DNA of 64,000 nucleotides from Pokkaliibacter sp046614695 (GTDB lineage Bacteria; Pseudomonadota; Gammaproteobacteria; Pseudomonadales; Balneatricaceae). The DNA lies in NCBI RefSeq assembly GCF_046614695.1, contig NZ_JBKKHQ010000009.1, forward strand, positions 162,775 through 226,774, in the 5' to 3' direction. The notes beneath the pieces were generated by a model, which was not told where the DNA came from, made no database searches, and worked only from the letters and a program-made list of their open reading frames with translations. The position numbers were made by a program, and so were the translations under genes. Shown in pieces: positions 1 to 8,464 of this stretch (within the stretch, counting starts at the first letter, position 1; each line of letters begins with the position of its first letter).

Positions 1-102
1 ATGAACCGCGATAGTTAGCACAAAGTGAGGACAAAAATACGAAAGTAAACAGAGTTTCTGAATCTGTACTTTTTTCTCCTTTGTACCTGATAGACATGAC
101 AC

Positions 103-134
103 AAAAAAAAGCCGGAGCACTTAGCGTGTCCGGC
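103..134 (-). terminator. Rho-independent terminator of the amino acid ABC operon
   Basis: Read on the minus strand, a GC-rich stem (GCCGGACAC paired with GTG-c-TCCGGC, loop gctaa) is followed by a run of eight T. It lies just beyond the stop of the last permease gene, which fits the end of the minus-strand operon. The first 100 bases of the window hold nothing else I can recognise. Confidence 0.8.
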
Positions 135-159
135 GTTTTGCCTGGCTTCCCTGGTGCCG

Positions 160-828
160 TTATTTATCAAAACGGGCGTAGCGGCGCTCCAGATATTTGG
201 AGAACAGGCTACCGGGATAGATCACGCAGAAGTAGATGATGGCAACCACGGTAAAGATCTCCAGCGGCTTGTAATACGCCGAGCTGAGCAAACGGCCTTT
301 GTACATGATCTCCTCCACCGCCAGCACCGAGCACAGTGAGGTCATTTTCGCCAACTCGATACCGCGATTCGTGAAGGCAGGCAGCATACGCTTGAACACC
401 TGCGGGTAAATAATGCGCTTCAGGGTCTGGGTGTAGGTCATGCCGATGGCTTTTGCGCCTTCCCACTGGCCACGCGGAATCGACAAAATGCCGCTTCGAT
501 AGATTTCGCTGCAGTACGCAGAGGTGTTCAGTGTCAGGCCGAGAAAGGCCGCCAACACCGGCGACATCTGGTAATTGGTCAGCACCGGAAAGGCGTAGTA
601 AAACCAGATCAGCTGGATCAGCACCGGCGTGTTTCGGAACACTTCCACGTAGGCGATGCTCAGATAATTCACGGCCTTGATGTTAGAGGTTCGGCCCAAA
701 CCCAGCAGCGCACCGAGAATCATGCCGACGGCAAAGGACGCCGCCCAGATTTCCACGGTCATCTGCACCCCTTGCAGCAGCACCGGCAGGCTTTTGGCGA
801 CGACTTCGGAATCCCACGTTATGTCCAT
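160..828 (-). CDS. Polar amino acid ABC transporter, permease subunit (HisM/GlnP family)
   Basis: Inner-membrane permease subunit of a polar amino acid importer, 222 aa, the usual length for the family. It has several hydrophobic segments and the cytoplasmic EAA loop (WEGAKAIGMTYTQTLKRI), which docks on the ATPase. It is the last gene of a minus-strand operon: ATPase, aminotransferase, binding protein, permease, permease. Only 11 bases separate it from the upstream permease, and a strong terminator follows. Two different permeases imply a heteromeric channel. The substrate cannot be read from sequence; the operon's aminotransferase suggests an amino acid that is transaminated after uptake. 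Confidence 0.9.
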   Translation of the reverse strand: MDITWDSEVVAKSLPVLLQGVQMTVEIWAASFAVGMILGALLGLGRTSNIKAVNYLSIAYVEVFRNTPVLIQLIWFYYAFPVLTNYQMSPVLAAFLGLTLNTSAYCSEIYRSGILSIPRGQWEGAKAIGMTYTQTLKRIIYPQVFKRMLPAFTNRGIELAKMTSLCSVLAVEEIMYKGRLLSSAYYKPLEIFTVVAIIYFCVIYPGSLFSKYLERRYARFDK

Positions 829-839
829 GCCATAGCTCC

Positions 840-1502
840 TTAATGGATAACCATTTTTCGTTCAGCGAGCTTGATCAACATGCTCAGGGTTAGCAGGGTC
901 AGGAAATACATCACCGCGATGGTGGAATAGGTTTCCAGTGGCCGGTAGGTAATGCTGTTCACCTGCATTGCCTGATACAGCAAATCCGCATAGGCCAGCG
1001 TTGAGGCCAGAGTGGTGGTTTTGGTCAGCTCGAAGGTACGTTCGACAAAAGGCCCGACCATGCGCCGCGCGGCCTGCGGCAGAATGATGCGAATCAGCGC
1101 CTTGCGATACGTCATGCCGATGGCTTTCGCCCCTTCCCACTGGCCTTTGTCGATGGAAAGAATGCCGCCACGGAAGACTTCAGCATAAAACGCTCCGGAC
1201 TGGGTCGAGAGCGCAATGGTCGCCGCCCAGTAAGGAGAAAGGTTAATGCCTGCGAACATCGGCAAGGCATAGAAAAACCAGAAGAAGTGCACAATCGGCG
1301 GTGTGTTACGGAAAAACTCGATAAAGATATTCGCCGGAATATTCAGCCCCCGCCGGGACGACATCTTCATGAGCGCCACCAGCAGCCCGACAACAATGCC
1401 AAGACAGATCGAGATTGCCGCCAGTTTTACCGTGCCGAGCAAGCCGGTGAGCAGCATGTCCTTGTGCTCCCAGACGCCGGAAAAGTCCCATTGATAGCTC
1501 AT
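840..1502 (-). CDS. Polar amino acid ABC transporter, permease subunit (HisQ/GlnP family)
   Basis: Second permease of the same importer, 220 aa. It shares the EAA-loop signature (WEGAKAIGMTYRKALIRI) with its downstream neighbour, so the two probably arose by duplication and form a heterodimer. Hydrophobic segments start near residue 15. The gene sits between the binding-protein gene and the second permease in one transcriptional direction with short gaps, so co-transcription is likely. The specific substrate is not determinable. Confidence 0.9.
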   Translation of the reverse strand: MSYQWDFSGVWEHKDMLLTGLLGTVKLAAISICLGIVVGLLVALMKMSSRRGLNIPANIFIEFFRNTPPIVHFFWFFYALPMFAGINLSPYWAATIALSTQSGAFYAEVFRGGILSIDKGQWEGAKAIGMTYRKALIRIILPQAARRMVGPFVERTFELTKTTTLASTLAYADLLYQAMQVNSITYRPLETYSTIAVMYFLTLLTLSMLIKLAERKMVIH

Positions 1503-1587
1503 AGTGAAGGCCTGTTCAGAATTTCCAGACAGTTCGCAAGTCAGTGAAAAGAGCGGCGCGCAGACTAGCCGCGCACCGCCTCACGGG

Positions 1588-2424
1588 TTACTTGCTCTTT
1601 TCGACGCTTGGCAGATCCGCAGGATTCAGGCCCTTGGAGGACATGTAATCGGTGTAGATCTTGTTAACGCTGCCATCGGCGTTCATGGCCTTGAACTCGC
1701 TATCGAGGAAGTTCAGGAAGGCTTTGTCATCCTCTTTACGAATACCGCCACTGGTCGGCAGCTCGATCACAGGCTCCGGCACCAGCAGCTTGCCCTTCTT
1801 GATGTGGGAAAGCGCAATGGCCAGCGCCGGGTGATAGAACGCAAAGCCATCCACACGACCGGCCATAAAGGCGGCAATGGTTTCATCGGTATTGGCGAAA
1901 CGCTCGATTTTGGCATTCGGCAGACGCTTGGTCAGGTCACGATCAGTCGCCGTCCCGAGAGCCACACCAATGCGGCTGTCAGCCGTGTTGAGATCCTGCC
2001 AGTTAGTCGCGGTGATGCCGTCTTTCACCAGCACGCCCTGCTTGTACCAAAGCAGCGGAGTCTCGGGAAAATCCAGTGCCTTGCGGCGCTCAGCAGTGGC
2101 ATCCAGCACCAGCATCACATCAAACTGTTTAGCCTGAAGCGCAGCGACCGAGTTACCGTAGGTGGTTTCCACGGTCTGCATTTTCACACCCAGATCATCC
2201 GCCAGACGCTGGCCGACCATCACGCCGATACCGCTCCACTTGCCGGTGATCGGGTCTTTGAAATACCAGGGATCGCCCGGTGCCACACCAATCTTCAGTA
2301 CCTTGGCTTCCTTGATAGCTTCAAGGGTGTTGTCAGCGGCATGGGCGCTCATCGCTCCCATGGTCAGGCCAAGGCTCATGACAGCGGCAGCAACGTGGGT
2401 CAGCGTATTTTTCATCAGGGGCAT
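1588..2424 (-). CDS. Amino acid ABC transporter, periplasmic substrate-binding protein
   Basis: Periplasmic solute receptor of the SBP_bac_3 family, 278 aa. An N-terminal signal peptide ends near AMSAHA-AD (about residue 29). The mature part begins with the typical LKIGVAPGDPWYF strand and contains the ligand-binding two-lobe pattern, including GIGVMVGQRLADDLG and LNTADSRIGVALGTATD. The first ATG is kept because a GAGAGGT ribosome site precedes it; an internal ATG three codons later is possible. It lies between the aminotransferase and permease genes of the operon. Substrate is unknown. Confidence 0.9.
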   Translation of the reverse strand: MPLMKNTLTHVAAAVMSLGLTMGAMSAHAADNTLEAIKEAKVLKIGVAPGDPWYFKDPITGKWSGIGVMVGQRLADDLGVKMQTVETTYGNSVAALQAKQFDVMLVLDATAERRKALDFPETPLLWYKQGVLVKDGITATNWQDLNTADSRIGVALGTATDRDLTKRLPNAKIERFANTDETIAAFMAGRVDGFAFYHPALAIALSHIKKGKLLVPEPVIELPTSGGIRKEDDKAFLNFLDSEFKAMNADGSVNKIYTDYMSSKGLNPADLPSVEKSK

Positions 2425-2456
2425 AGGTCATACCTCTCGCGGGAGAATGTCAGGGT

Positions 2457-3374
2457 TCAGTTCTGGATGTACTGCGCATAAAGCTCCGAAAGTGCCTTGA
2501 AAACCGGCCCCGGATTTCCATCTCCGATGACCTTGCCATCCACCACTGCCACCGGGGTCAGGCCGCCGAGCGTGCCAGTGATAAAGGATTCATCTGCGGT
2601 ATAAACCTCCGCGAGGGTAAAGTTGCCAACGCGAAGGGGAATCCCGTTCTCTTTGGCCAGGCGCATCACTGTCTTGTGAGTGATGCCGTTGAAGTTGTAA
2701 TGGCCGGTGGAAGTCCACAGTTCGCCATCACGCACGATAAAGAAGTTGGTGGAGTTACAGCTGGCGACAAAACCGTGAGGGTCGAGCATCAGCGCTTCAT
2801 CCGCGCCGGCATTAATGGCCTGAATCAGCGCCTGAATAAAGTTAAGGCGGCTATGGGAATTCAGGCGCAGGTCAAAAATATCCGGGCCGCTGCAACGGTA
2901 AGTCGAGGTAAAGAGCTTGATGCCCTTCTTCTTGCTCTCAGGGTCAATCACCTTGTACTCGGCGACGATCACAATCGTGGCTTTGCCGAGCGCAAAACGC
3001 GGGTCCTGATTCGGGGTGTGCTTCTTGCCACGGGTCACCATCAGGCGGATATGCGCGCCATCCTCCATGCCATTGATGCGCAGGGTTTCCCACAGAAGAT
3101 CAACCATCTCCTGACGGCTGATGCCGATATCCAGCTCGATGGACTGCGCGCCCTGGAACATGCGCTCAATGTGCTGATCAATCGCCACCAGCTTGCCCTT
3201 GCTCAGGCGAATGCCTTCCCAGACGCCATCGCCCAGCACAAAGCCACTGTCGAAGACCGACACCACGGCCTGGCTTTTCGGCACAAATTCGCCGTTCACA
3301 TAAACGAGCACATCATCATTACGGGTATCAGGAACATACGCCTGAGAACTGGTGGTCGAGCGAGCCTGTGTCAT
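2457..3374 (-). CDS. Class IV (D-amino acid/branched-chain type) aminotransferase homologue lacking the usual PLP lysine
   Basis: Fold type IV PLP enzyme homologue, 305 aa, of the IlvE/DAAT/PabC superfamily. Family features seen: the N-terminal FDSGFVLGDGVWEGIR block (about 41-56), RLMVTRG (110-116) and a C-terminal GTLGGLTPV phosphate-loop region (267-275). In characterised members the Schiff-base lysine sits two residues before the LN of a K-x-LN motif. Here the segment reads NSHSRLNFIQA, with S175-R176 at that place, and there is no lysine at all between residues 154 and 233. The glutamate that normally contacts the pyridine nitrogen is also replaced (VASCNSTNFF). The protein may be a non-catalytic or altered-chemistry homologue. 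It sits between the ATPase and binding-protein genes of an amino acid importer, so a role on the imported substrate is likely. Confidence 0.8.
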   Translation of the reverse strand: MTQARSTTSSQAYVPDTRNDDVLVYVNGEFVPKSQAVVSVFDSGFVLGDGVWEGIRLSKGKLVAIDQHIERMFQGAQSIELDIGISRQEMVDLLWETLRINGMEDGAHIRLMVTRGKKHTPNQDPRFALGKATIVIVAEYKVIDPESKKKGIKLFTSTYRCSGPDIFDLRLNSHSRLNFIQALIQAINAGADEALMLDPHGFVASCNSTNFFIVRDGELWTSTGHYNFNGITHKTVMRLAKENGIPLRVGNFTLAEVYTADESFITGTLGGLTPVAVVDGKVIGDGNPGPVFKALSELYAQYIQN

Positions 3375-3395
3375 GGGGTATTACCTTTCAGGGAA

Positions 3396-4187
3396 TCAGA
3401 AATGGAAAGCCGTAAAACGCTGGATAAAGTCCTGGGTACGCTCTTTCTGAGGGTGTTTCAGTACTTCTTCGGGGGTGCCGACTTCGTGCAAAACGCCGTC
3501 AGCAAAGAAGATCACCTTGTTGGCAAAGTGATAGGCAAAACCGAGTTCATGGGTGACAAGCAACATGGTGCGGCCTTCATCGGCCAGCTCGTTGATCACG
3601 TTCAGCACCTCGCCCACCAGCTCCGGGTCAAGGGAGGAAGTCGGCTCATCAAAGAGCAGAATTTCCGGCTCCATCGCCAGCGCCCGGGCAATGGCAACGC
3701 GCTGCTGCTGGCCACCGGAAAGCCGTGAGGGGTACACATCCTGCTTTTCCAGCAAGCCGACTTTTTTAAGCTGTTTGAGGGAGGTTTCCCGCGCCTGATC
3801 CTTACTCTGGCCTTTGACCTGAATCAGCCCTTCCATCACGTTTTCCAGTACGGTCATGTGCGGAAAGAGGTTGAACTGCTGGAACACCATGCCGACCTTC
3901 TTGCGAACCGCACACAGGGACGATTCGCTGTAACGAATACGCTCCTCCTCGGATCTGGCATTGGGGTATTCCTTGCCGATCAGCTCGCCATCAATCTCGA
4001 TCTTGCCGAGGGTCGGAATCTCCATAAAGTTCAGGCAACGCAACATGGTGCTTTTACCTGAACCGCTGCCGCCGATAATGGCAATCCGGTCGCCTTTTTT
4101 GACTTCAAGGTCCACGCCCTTCAACACGTGAAGGTCGCCGAACTTTTTATGCAGCCCTGAAATGCGCATTAGGGTGTCGTTCATCAT
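3396..4187 (-). CDS. Polar amino acid ABC transporter, ATP-binding subunit (GlnQ/HisP family)
   Basis: Energises the importer by ATP hydrolysis at the cytoplasmic face. The 263-aa protein has Walker A GGSGSGKST (39-47), Q-loop VFQQFNLFPH (101-110), signature LSGGQQQR (156-163), Walker B ILLFDEPTSSLDPE (from 176) and the H-loop LVTHE. A charged insert (EYPNARSEEERIRYSES) precedes the Q-loop, as in some amino acid importers. It is the first structural gene of the operon, just downstream of the GntR regulator gene on the same strand. Two adjacent ATG codons make the exact start uncertain by one residue. Confidence 0.93.
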   Translation of the reverse strand: MMNDTLMRISGLHKKFGDLHVLKGVDLEVKKGDRIAIIGGSGSGKSTMLRCLNFMEIPTLGKIEIDGELIGKEYPNARSEEERIRYSESSLCAVRKKVGMVFQQFNLFPHMTVLENVMEGLIQVKGQSKDQARETSLKQLKKVGLLEKQDVYPSRLSGGQQQRVAIARALAMEPEILLFDEPTSSLDPELVGEVLNVINELADEGRTMLLVTHELGFAYHFANKVIFFADGVLHEVGTPEEVLKHPQKERTQDFIQRFTAFHF

Positions 4188-4311
4188 GCAGACTCTTTCT
4201 CGTTTGCGAATTTCCAGTGATCGAATCGCCCGTCACGGGTGAAGCGTCTTACTAACTCATCGGTGATGCTCGCCAGCGTTTGAAAACCCTGATCATGCTG
4301 CCGAATTAAAA

Positions 4312-4992
4312 TCACTCGCCGTTATGGGTTCTGACCGATTGCAGCACCTGCTCCATTCCCCGCTCGACGTGCTCCACCACCTCCTGCCTGATGAGGTTGA
4401 TGTCGTCCGCTTTGGAGAACGCGATGTAATCATCATGACCATCCAGCTTCGCGCCCTTGCGACCATGCACTTCCTGATGCAATGACCAGTACAACTGCAA
4501 GCGGCCGGAAAGCCCGCGCCACATACCGAGCAACAGCTCATTACCGCAGTACTCATACACCGTGCCGTGCAGTGCCAGCTCCGCCTCGATAGCCGCCAGA
4601 CGGTCACCGGAGGTAATCGCCGCCGTTAGCACCGCAGAGCGACGCTCCAGTTCATAGAAGTAGGCAGGCGTGCGCTTGTCCCAAATACACTCGAAGGCAA
4701 AGCACTCCAGCACCCGGCGAATGCCGTACAAATCCCGCAGGCTTTGCTCGGTTAAGGACTGCACAAAATAGCCGCTGAAGGGTTCATGAATAATCAGCCC
4801 CTCCTCCACCAGCGCGGAGATCGCCTCACGCAACGGCGCACGGCTGACACCAAACAGCGTCGCCAGTTTGGACTCCACAATCTTCGAACCCGGCGCCAGC
4901 TCGCGGTCGAGAATCGCCTTACGAAGCTTCTCGCCGACCTCGGTTCTCAAGGTGCTGCGCGGTGCGATTGGAGAAATATTCATCACTGCCAT
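4312..4992 (-). CDS. GntR family transcriptional regulator, FCD subfamily
   Basis: DNA-binding regulator, 226 aa. An N-terminal winged helix (LRKAILDRELAPGSKI, then FGVSRAPLREAISALVEEGL, about 23-67) is followed by an all-helical FCD ligand domain. FCD regulators usually bind carboxylates or amino acids and control catabolic genes. It precedes the ABC transporter/aminotransferase operon by 124 bases on the same strand, so it is the likely local regulator. A TTGTCG-N5-CGACAA inverted repeat just upstream of its start could be its operator. Confidence 0.88.
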   Translation of the reverse strand: MAVMNISPIAPRSTLRTEVGEKLRKAILDRELAPGSKIVESKLATLFGVSRAPLREAISALVEEGLIIHEPFSGYFVQSLTEQSLRDLYGIRRVLECFAFECIWDKRTPAYFYELERRSAVLTAAITSGDRLAAIEAELALHGTVYEYCGNELLLGMWRGLSGRLQLYWSLHQEVHGRKGAKLDGHDDYIAFSKADDINLIRQEVVEHVERGMEQVLQSVRTHNGE

Positions 4993-5006
4993 CCATTTGC
5001 TGTCGT

Positions 5007-5023
5007 TTGTCGCCTGTCGACAA
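5007..5023. promoter_or_regulatory. Candidate GntR/FCD operator
   Basis: Inverted repeat TTGTCG-N5-CGACAA, located 15 to 31 bases upstream of the GntR start codon. FCD-type GntR proteins typically bind short palindromes of this kind and autoregulate. Assignment rests on position and symmetry only. Confidence 0.4.
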
Positions 5024-5167
5024 TTGATAATTTTAAAAGCACTTATAATGCCAACTTTTTATTTGCACTAGAGAAATGCTGTTAAATCAAGGGGATGGGG
5101 AGAATCCGGGGTGTTGGAGCAACGACTTGCGAGGTGAAGATGGGGAGATTTTGCACTGAAGGGGGGC

Positions 5168-5216
5168 GTTATGGAGTTTGGCTGAGAACTTCAAACATCC
5201 AAGCCAACTCCATAAC
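5168..5216. repeat. Long inverted repeat (near-perfect hairpin)
   Basis: Arms GTTATGGAGTTTGGCT (5168-5183) and AAGCCAACTCCATAAC (5201-5216) pair over 15 positions with one bulged base, around a 17-base loop. It lies just beyond the stop of the minus-strand lipoprotein gene. No clear T-run follows on either strand, so it is either a weak terminator or the remnant of a mobile element's ends. Confidence 0.6.
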
Positions 5217-5247
5217 TCATTAAAAACTACTTAAGCGAAATCCATCA

Positions 5248-5841
5248 CTACAAGCAGGTAGTATCTGACACTAGGGTATAAGCTTTCGGCTCTTTGCTTT
5301 TAATGGCTGCTAAGACCTTATCTCGGTCAACTTCAAAAACTTCACTACTATCAGATACCCTCATTCCATCAATAGCTTTTAGCTTAAGCGAGATTTTCTC
5401 ATAATCATTGCTAGCTAATTGATAAACCTTACCGTCAGCACTGTATCTGCGAGTGTCCCAAGATAAGTTAGGAAAGATAAAAGCATCAATTTTACTTCCC
5501 TTGGGCAGCACGAGATCTTCTTCTCCTCTAGCCCAACCTTTGAGCTGACCGTGGCTATCCCAATAACCAACGTAACCTGCTAATGTTGGCGACTCACTGT
5601 CATAAGCATTTCCAAGTAGCGCACTTTCAGAGGAAAGTGTTTTACCAGATAAGTTTAATGGGCTCTGAAGAGTAAACTGGATATGTAGATAATCGGTTTT
5701 ATCTACAATCGCTTTACCGCAACTATCTGCGACAATTAGCTCAGCATTATCAAATTTACTTTCAGACAATTTTATAGGTGAGGAACAGGCAGATAGAGCC
5801 ATGCAAGAAATTATTAGTGCAGCACTTTTAATTATATTCAT
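5248..5841 (-). CDS. Hypothetical lipoprotein
   Basis: 197 aa from the chosen ATG. An upstream in-frame start is possible, but this one gives a proper signal peptide, MNIIKSAALIISCMALSAC, ending in an LSAC lipobox with the lipidated cysteine at residue 19. The mature part has no motif I recognise. It contains two more cysteines (DSCGKAI and the C-terminal TTCL) that could form a disulfide. Codon use is more AT-rich than in the flanking operons, and the gene stands alone in an AT-rich patch, which suggests horizontal acquisition. Function unknown. Confidence 0.65.
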   Translation of the reverse strand: MNIIKSAALIISCMALSACSSPIKLSESKFDNAELIVADSCGKAIVDKTDYLHIQFTLQSPLNLSGKTLSSESALLGNAYDSESPTLAGYVGYWDSHGQLKGWARGEEDLVLPKGSKIDAFIFPNLSWDTRRYSADGKVYQLASNDYEKISLKLKAIDGMRVSDSSEVFEVDRDKVLAAIKSKEPKAYTLVSDTTCL

Positions 5842-6159
5842 ATCAACGTATAGCCTTATCATTGCGAACTATCAAACTTCAAGGCAGGAAAAGCGGGATA
5901 CTTGAAACGCGCACCAAGGCTGGTACTTTCAGTACTGAAGACGGCTGGGGCAAAATAACGGCCAACAACCGTCTGAGGAAAGGTCCGTTGTAAGCTGTGA
6001 TCTATTTATGCAACAAAGCCCCTTCATTCGACAACACGGGGCCTATTCTGATTTGTGCAACAAAGCCTGGTGCTGCGATAGCTTGGGATTTTAATAAGCT
6101 CGAAAGCTCAAAATTTGCGTAAAGAGTTAATGCGCTCATTTGTGAAATATTAAAAATAA
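5842..6159. other. AT-rich gene-free stretch with IS-end-like direct repeats
   Basis: No credible gene. It contains two copies of a 16-base sequence, TTTATGCAACAAAGCC (6005-6020) and TTTGTGCAACAAAGCC (6052-6067), 47 bases apart with one mismatch. Read in reverse they begin GGCTTTGTTGCA, which resembles the terminal repeats of several IS5-like elements. No transposase fragment is visible, so this may be a decayed insertion. Confidence 0.5.
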
Positions 6160-6363
6160 TCACTTTGATTCGTCAACAACCTTTTTCCACTCTTCAAAGC
6201 TACTAGCCGGCCAATTATTTCCAGGATTTAATCCAGAAACTTCGTATGGCCTAGGTTTATTACCGAAGAAGTTAACCCAACCTTTATCTGGGATATTTGC
6301 CAACGGGACATCAAACTCCTTGATGAAGAATTCAGTTCCTTTTGGAAAATCATTGATTTTCAT
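6160..6363 (-). CDS. Small hypothetical protein
   Basis: 67 aa from the ATG at MKINDFPKGTEFF; a longer form starts eight codons earlier. It is soluble and rich in aromatic and charged residues, with no signal peptide or membrane segment. I do not recognise a family. The pattern (GTEFFIKEFDVPLANIPDKG, then W-S-F-EEW near the end) looks protein-like rather than random. It sits alone in an AT-rich region of probable foreign origin. It may be an orphan accessory gene. Confidence 0.45.
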   Translation of the reverse strand: MKINDFPKGTEFFIKEFDVPLANIPDKGWVNFFGNKPRPYEVSGLNPGNNWPASSFEEWKKVVDESK

Positions 6364-6692
6364 TATTAACCCAATTAAAAACAGCATAAAGAATGTTCGT
6401 GTAATGCGTGACTATATTTTCTACATAAAAACTCGCGACATATATTTTTCAGACCTTTCATTTCTAGTCATCAATTTTATAGTATTGATTGAATAAAAAT
6501 TAACTAAAGAAATTCTTATCCGTTAAATATGAGCATACTCAATTGAGTGATATGTGTGCACTAATCCACAACACAACATCCATAACTACCTGATACTGAC
6601 CATTCTTTATGTTGCATCTCGCAGCAAATAAGCAGAGGCGAGAGCCGCACTTCCGAGTCCAACTCACGCACCAATAGCTTTACACACCTCTT
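6364..6692. other. AT-rich intergenic region
   Basis: About 330 bases without a gene. The only structure I see is the 12-base perfect palindrome ACTCAATTGAGT (6537-6548). This region forms the right part of the AT-rich patch that starts near 5000. Confidence 0.5.
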
Positions 6693-7631
6693 TTAAAGAG
6701 AATTTTCTCTTTCCAAAAAACCCAACACCTCCTCCCTTTTCGGAATTGACGTCTGTGCACCCAAACGGGTCACGGACAGTGCTGCAGCGGCATGGGCGAA
6801 AGGCATCGCCTGCGCCAGTGTTTTGCCTTCAAGCAGCCCGACCATTAGCCCGGCATTAAAGGTATCCCCTGCGGCGGTGGTATCGACGGCTTCCACGCGA
6901 TAGCCCGGAATCAGCTGCTGTGCGGTGCCTTCGTCAGTCACTTCACTTAAGAAAGCGCCACGCGAGCCAAGGGTAATCACCACGGTACCGATGCCTTTAC
7001 CATGCAGAATCTCTGCCGCTTCGGCCGCGGCGGCTTCATCCGTGACAGCGATGCCGGTGAGTACCTCGGCTTCGGTTTCGTTGGGGGTGATGATGTCGAT
7101 GTACTGCAGGAAGTCATCGGGCAGTTCTTTGGCCGGTGCGGGGTTCAAAATCACCGGGACGCCCGCTTCGCAGGCCGCTTCTGCTGCCAGCATACAACCG
7201 CTTAACGGGGTTTCGAGCTGCATGATCAGTGCGCCAGCCTGACGAATTGCCGCCAGGTGCGGCTGCACGCGGGATTCATCCAGCAGTGCATTGGCTTCTG
7301 CAGAAATACCGATGCAGTTCTCGCCTTTGGCGTTGATATAAATAATGGCGATGCCGGTGGGCACGTTTTCCACGCTGATGGTGGAGGTATCAATGCCATC
7401 GGCTTCGTAACCGGCCTTCATACGCTGGCCGGTGTCATCATTACCAATGGCTGCAATAAAGCGCACTTTGGCACCCAGACGCGCCGCAGCGACCGCCTGA
7501 TTCGCGCCTTTGCCCCCGCCAACCACCTGATAACCGTGGCCGGTGATGGTTTCACCGGGGCGGGGAAAATCCTGAACCTGCAGAATATGGTCGGCATTGA
7601 CGCTGCCGAGAACGATAAGAGGCTTATCCAT
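6693..7631 (-). CDS. rbsK: Ribokinase
   Basis: Phosphorylates D-ribose to ribose 5-phosphate in the cytoplasm. The 312-aa protein is a PfkB-family sugar kinase: N-terminal GSVNADH, the GGGKGANQAVAAARLGA signature (about 38-54), and the C-terminal DTTAAGDTFNAG motif carrying the catalytic aspartate and anion hole. Length matches E. coli RbsK. It lies 66 bases downstream of rbsD on the same strand, so the two probably form a short operon. No ribose ABC transporter or RbsR is present nearby, unlike the classical rbsDACBKR operon. Confidence 0.92.
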   Translation of the reverse strand: MDKPLIVLGSVNADHILQVQDFPRPGETITGHGYQVVGGGKGANQAVAAARLGAKVRFIAAIGNDDTGQRMKAGYEADGIDTSTISVENVPTGIAIIYINAKGENCIGISAEANALLDESRVQPHLAAIRQAGALIMQLETPLSGCMLAAEAACEAGVPVILNPAPAKELPDDFLQYIDIITPNETEAEVLTGIAVTDEAAAAEAAEILHGKGIGTVVITLGSRGAFLSEVTDEGTAQQLIPGYRVEAVDTTAAGDTFNAGLMVGLLEGKTLAQAMPFAHAAAALSVTRLGAQTSIPKREEVLGFLERENSL

Positions 7632-7697
7632 GATGTGCTCGCCTGTGGGGCAGTGTTGTGCTGCCCGTAAATCAATAAAAAGAAAACACCCTGCGGC

Positions 7698-8117
7698 TTA
7701 AAACGCGACGCCGGCAATCAGAATGATATTGGCGTAAGGCGTACATTCGCCGGTGCGCACCACGGCTTTGCTGTTGGCCGAGCGCGACTTGAACTGCTCG
7801 TGGGGCACGTAACTCAAGCTGATGTCGATACCGCGCGTGGCCGCCACGCTGTTGATCAGTGCACAAAGCTGTTCGTGCATTTCCGGGCTGTGTTCGCGGA
7901 TTTCCTCTGCAAGGATGACCGCTTCAAAGGCGGTTTCTTCCAGCATCGGGCGCAGCACCTGCTGCAATTGCGGGATGCCACGGCTGACAGCCAGATCAAT
8001 GCGCGGCACGCCGTTGGGCACCGGAAGCCCGGCATCACCCACGGTGATTTCATCGGTGTGACCAAGCCTTGCCAGCACGTCGGTCAAGGGATGGTTGAGT
8101 AACGTCGCCAATCGCAT
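7698..8117 (-). CDS. rbsD: D-ribose pyranase
   Basis: Interconverts the pyranose and furanose forms of ribose, supplying the form used by ribokinase. The chosen start gives 139 aa, exactly the E. coli RbsD length; a start ten codons upstream would add a tail the family lacks. Family landmarks are in register with E. coli: LGHTD with His20, GDAGLPVP with Asp28, YVPHEQFK, and the C-terminal ECTPYANIILIAGVAF. It is the first gene of the rbsD-rbsK pair. Confidence 0.93.
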   Translation of the reverse strand: MRLATLLNHPLTDVLARLGHTDEITVGDAGLPVPNGVPRIDLAVSRGIPQLQQVLRPMLEETAFEAVILAEEIREHSPEMHEQLCALINSVAATRGIDISLSYVPHEQFKSRSANSKAVVRTGECTPYANIILIAGVAF

Positions 8118-8464
8118 GGCATTGCTCCTGAGAATTGGTCGAGGCACGACCTGTTTTTATTGTTCAGGACGACACGTGCGGAGTCGCCGCCCCCAGGCAG
8201 CGCAACACTCACCCACGCACGTGGCTGAAACACGAGAAATATCGAAGGTAAAAGCCGGCAAGGCCGCTGTTGCCTGCGGTGGCTTTTGCCCGGGGTAATA
8301 ATGGCGGGGCTATTCGCGTTCCTGCAATCGGCCTTTAGTGACAGATGAGGTAAAACCGCATCAATGCTGAAACGAGCTGGCAAGCTATAAGACTAATGGA
8401 CTGATAAGCACCGAGGCGGCTTGCGCTGCGCAAGAACCGCTCGAGTGAGGTAAACCGCCCTCTT
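8118..8464. other. Intergenic region upstream of rbsD
   Basis: No gene seen. It should hold the rbsDK promoter on the minus strand. A compact hairpin with a CTTGCGC-A-GCGCAAG core and GC-rich outer pairs (about 8411-8442) lies downstream of the hypothetical gene at 8465. It lacks a T-run, so it is at best a weak terminator. I found no convincing LacI-type RbsR operator. Confidence 0.4.
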
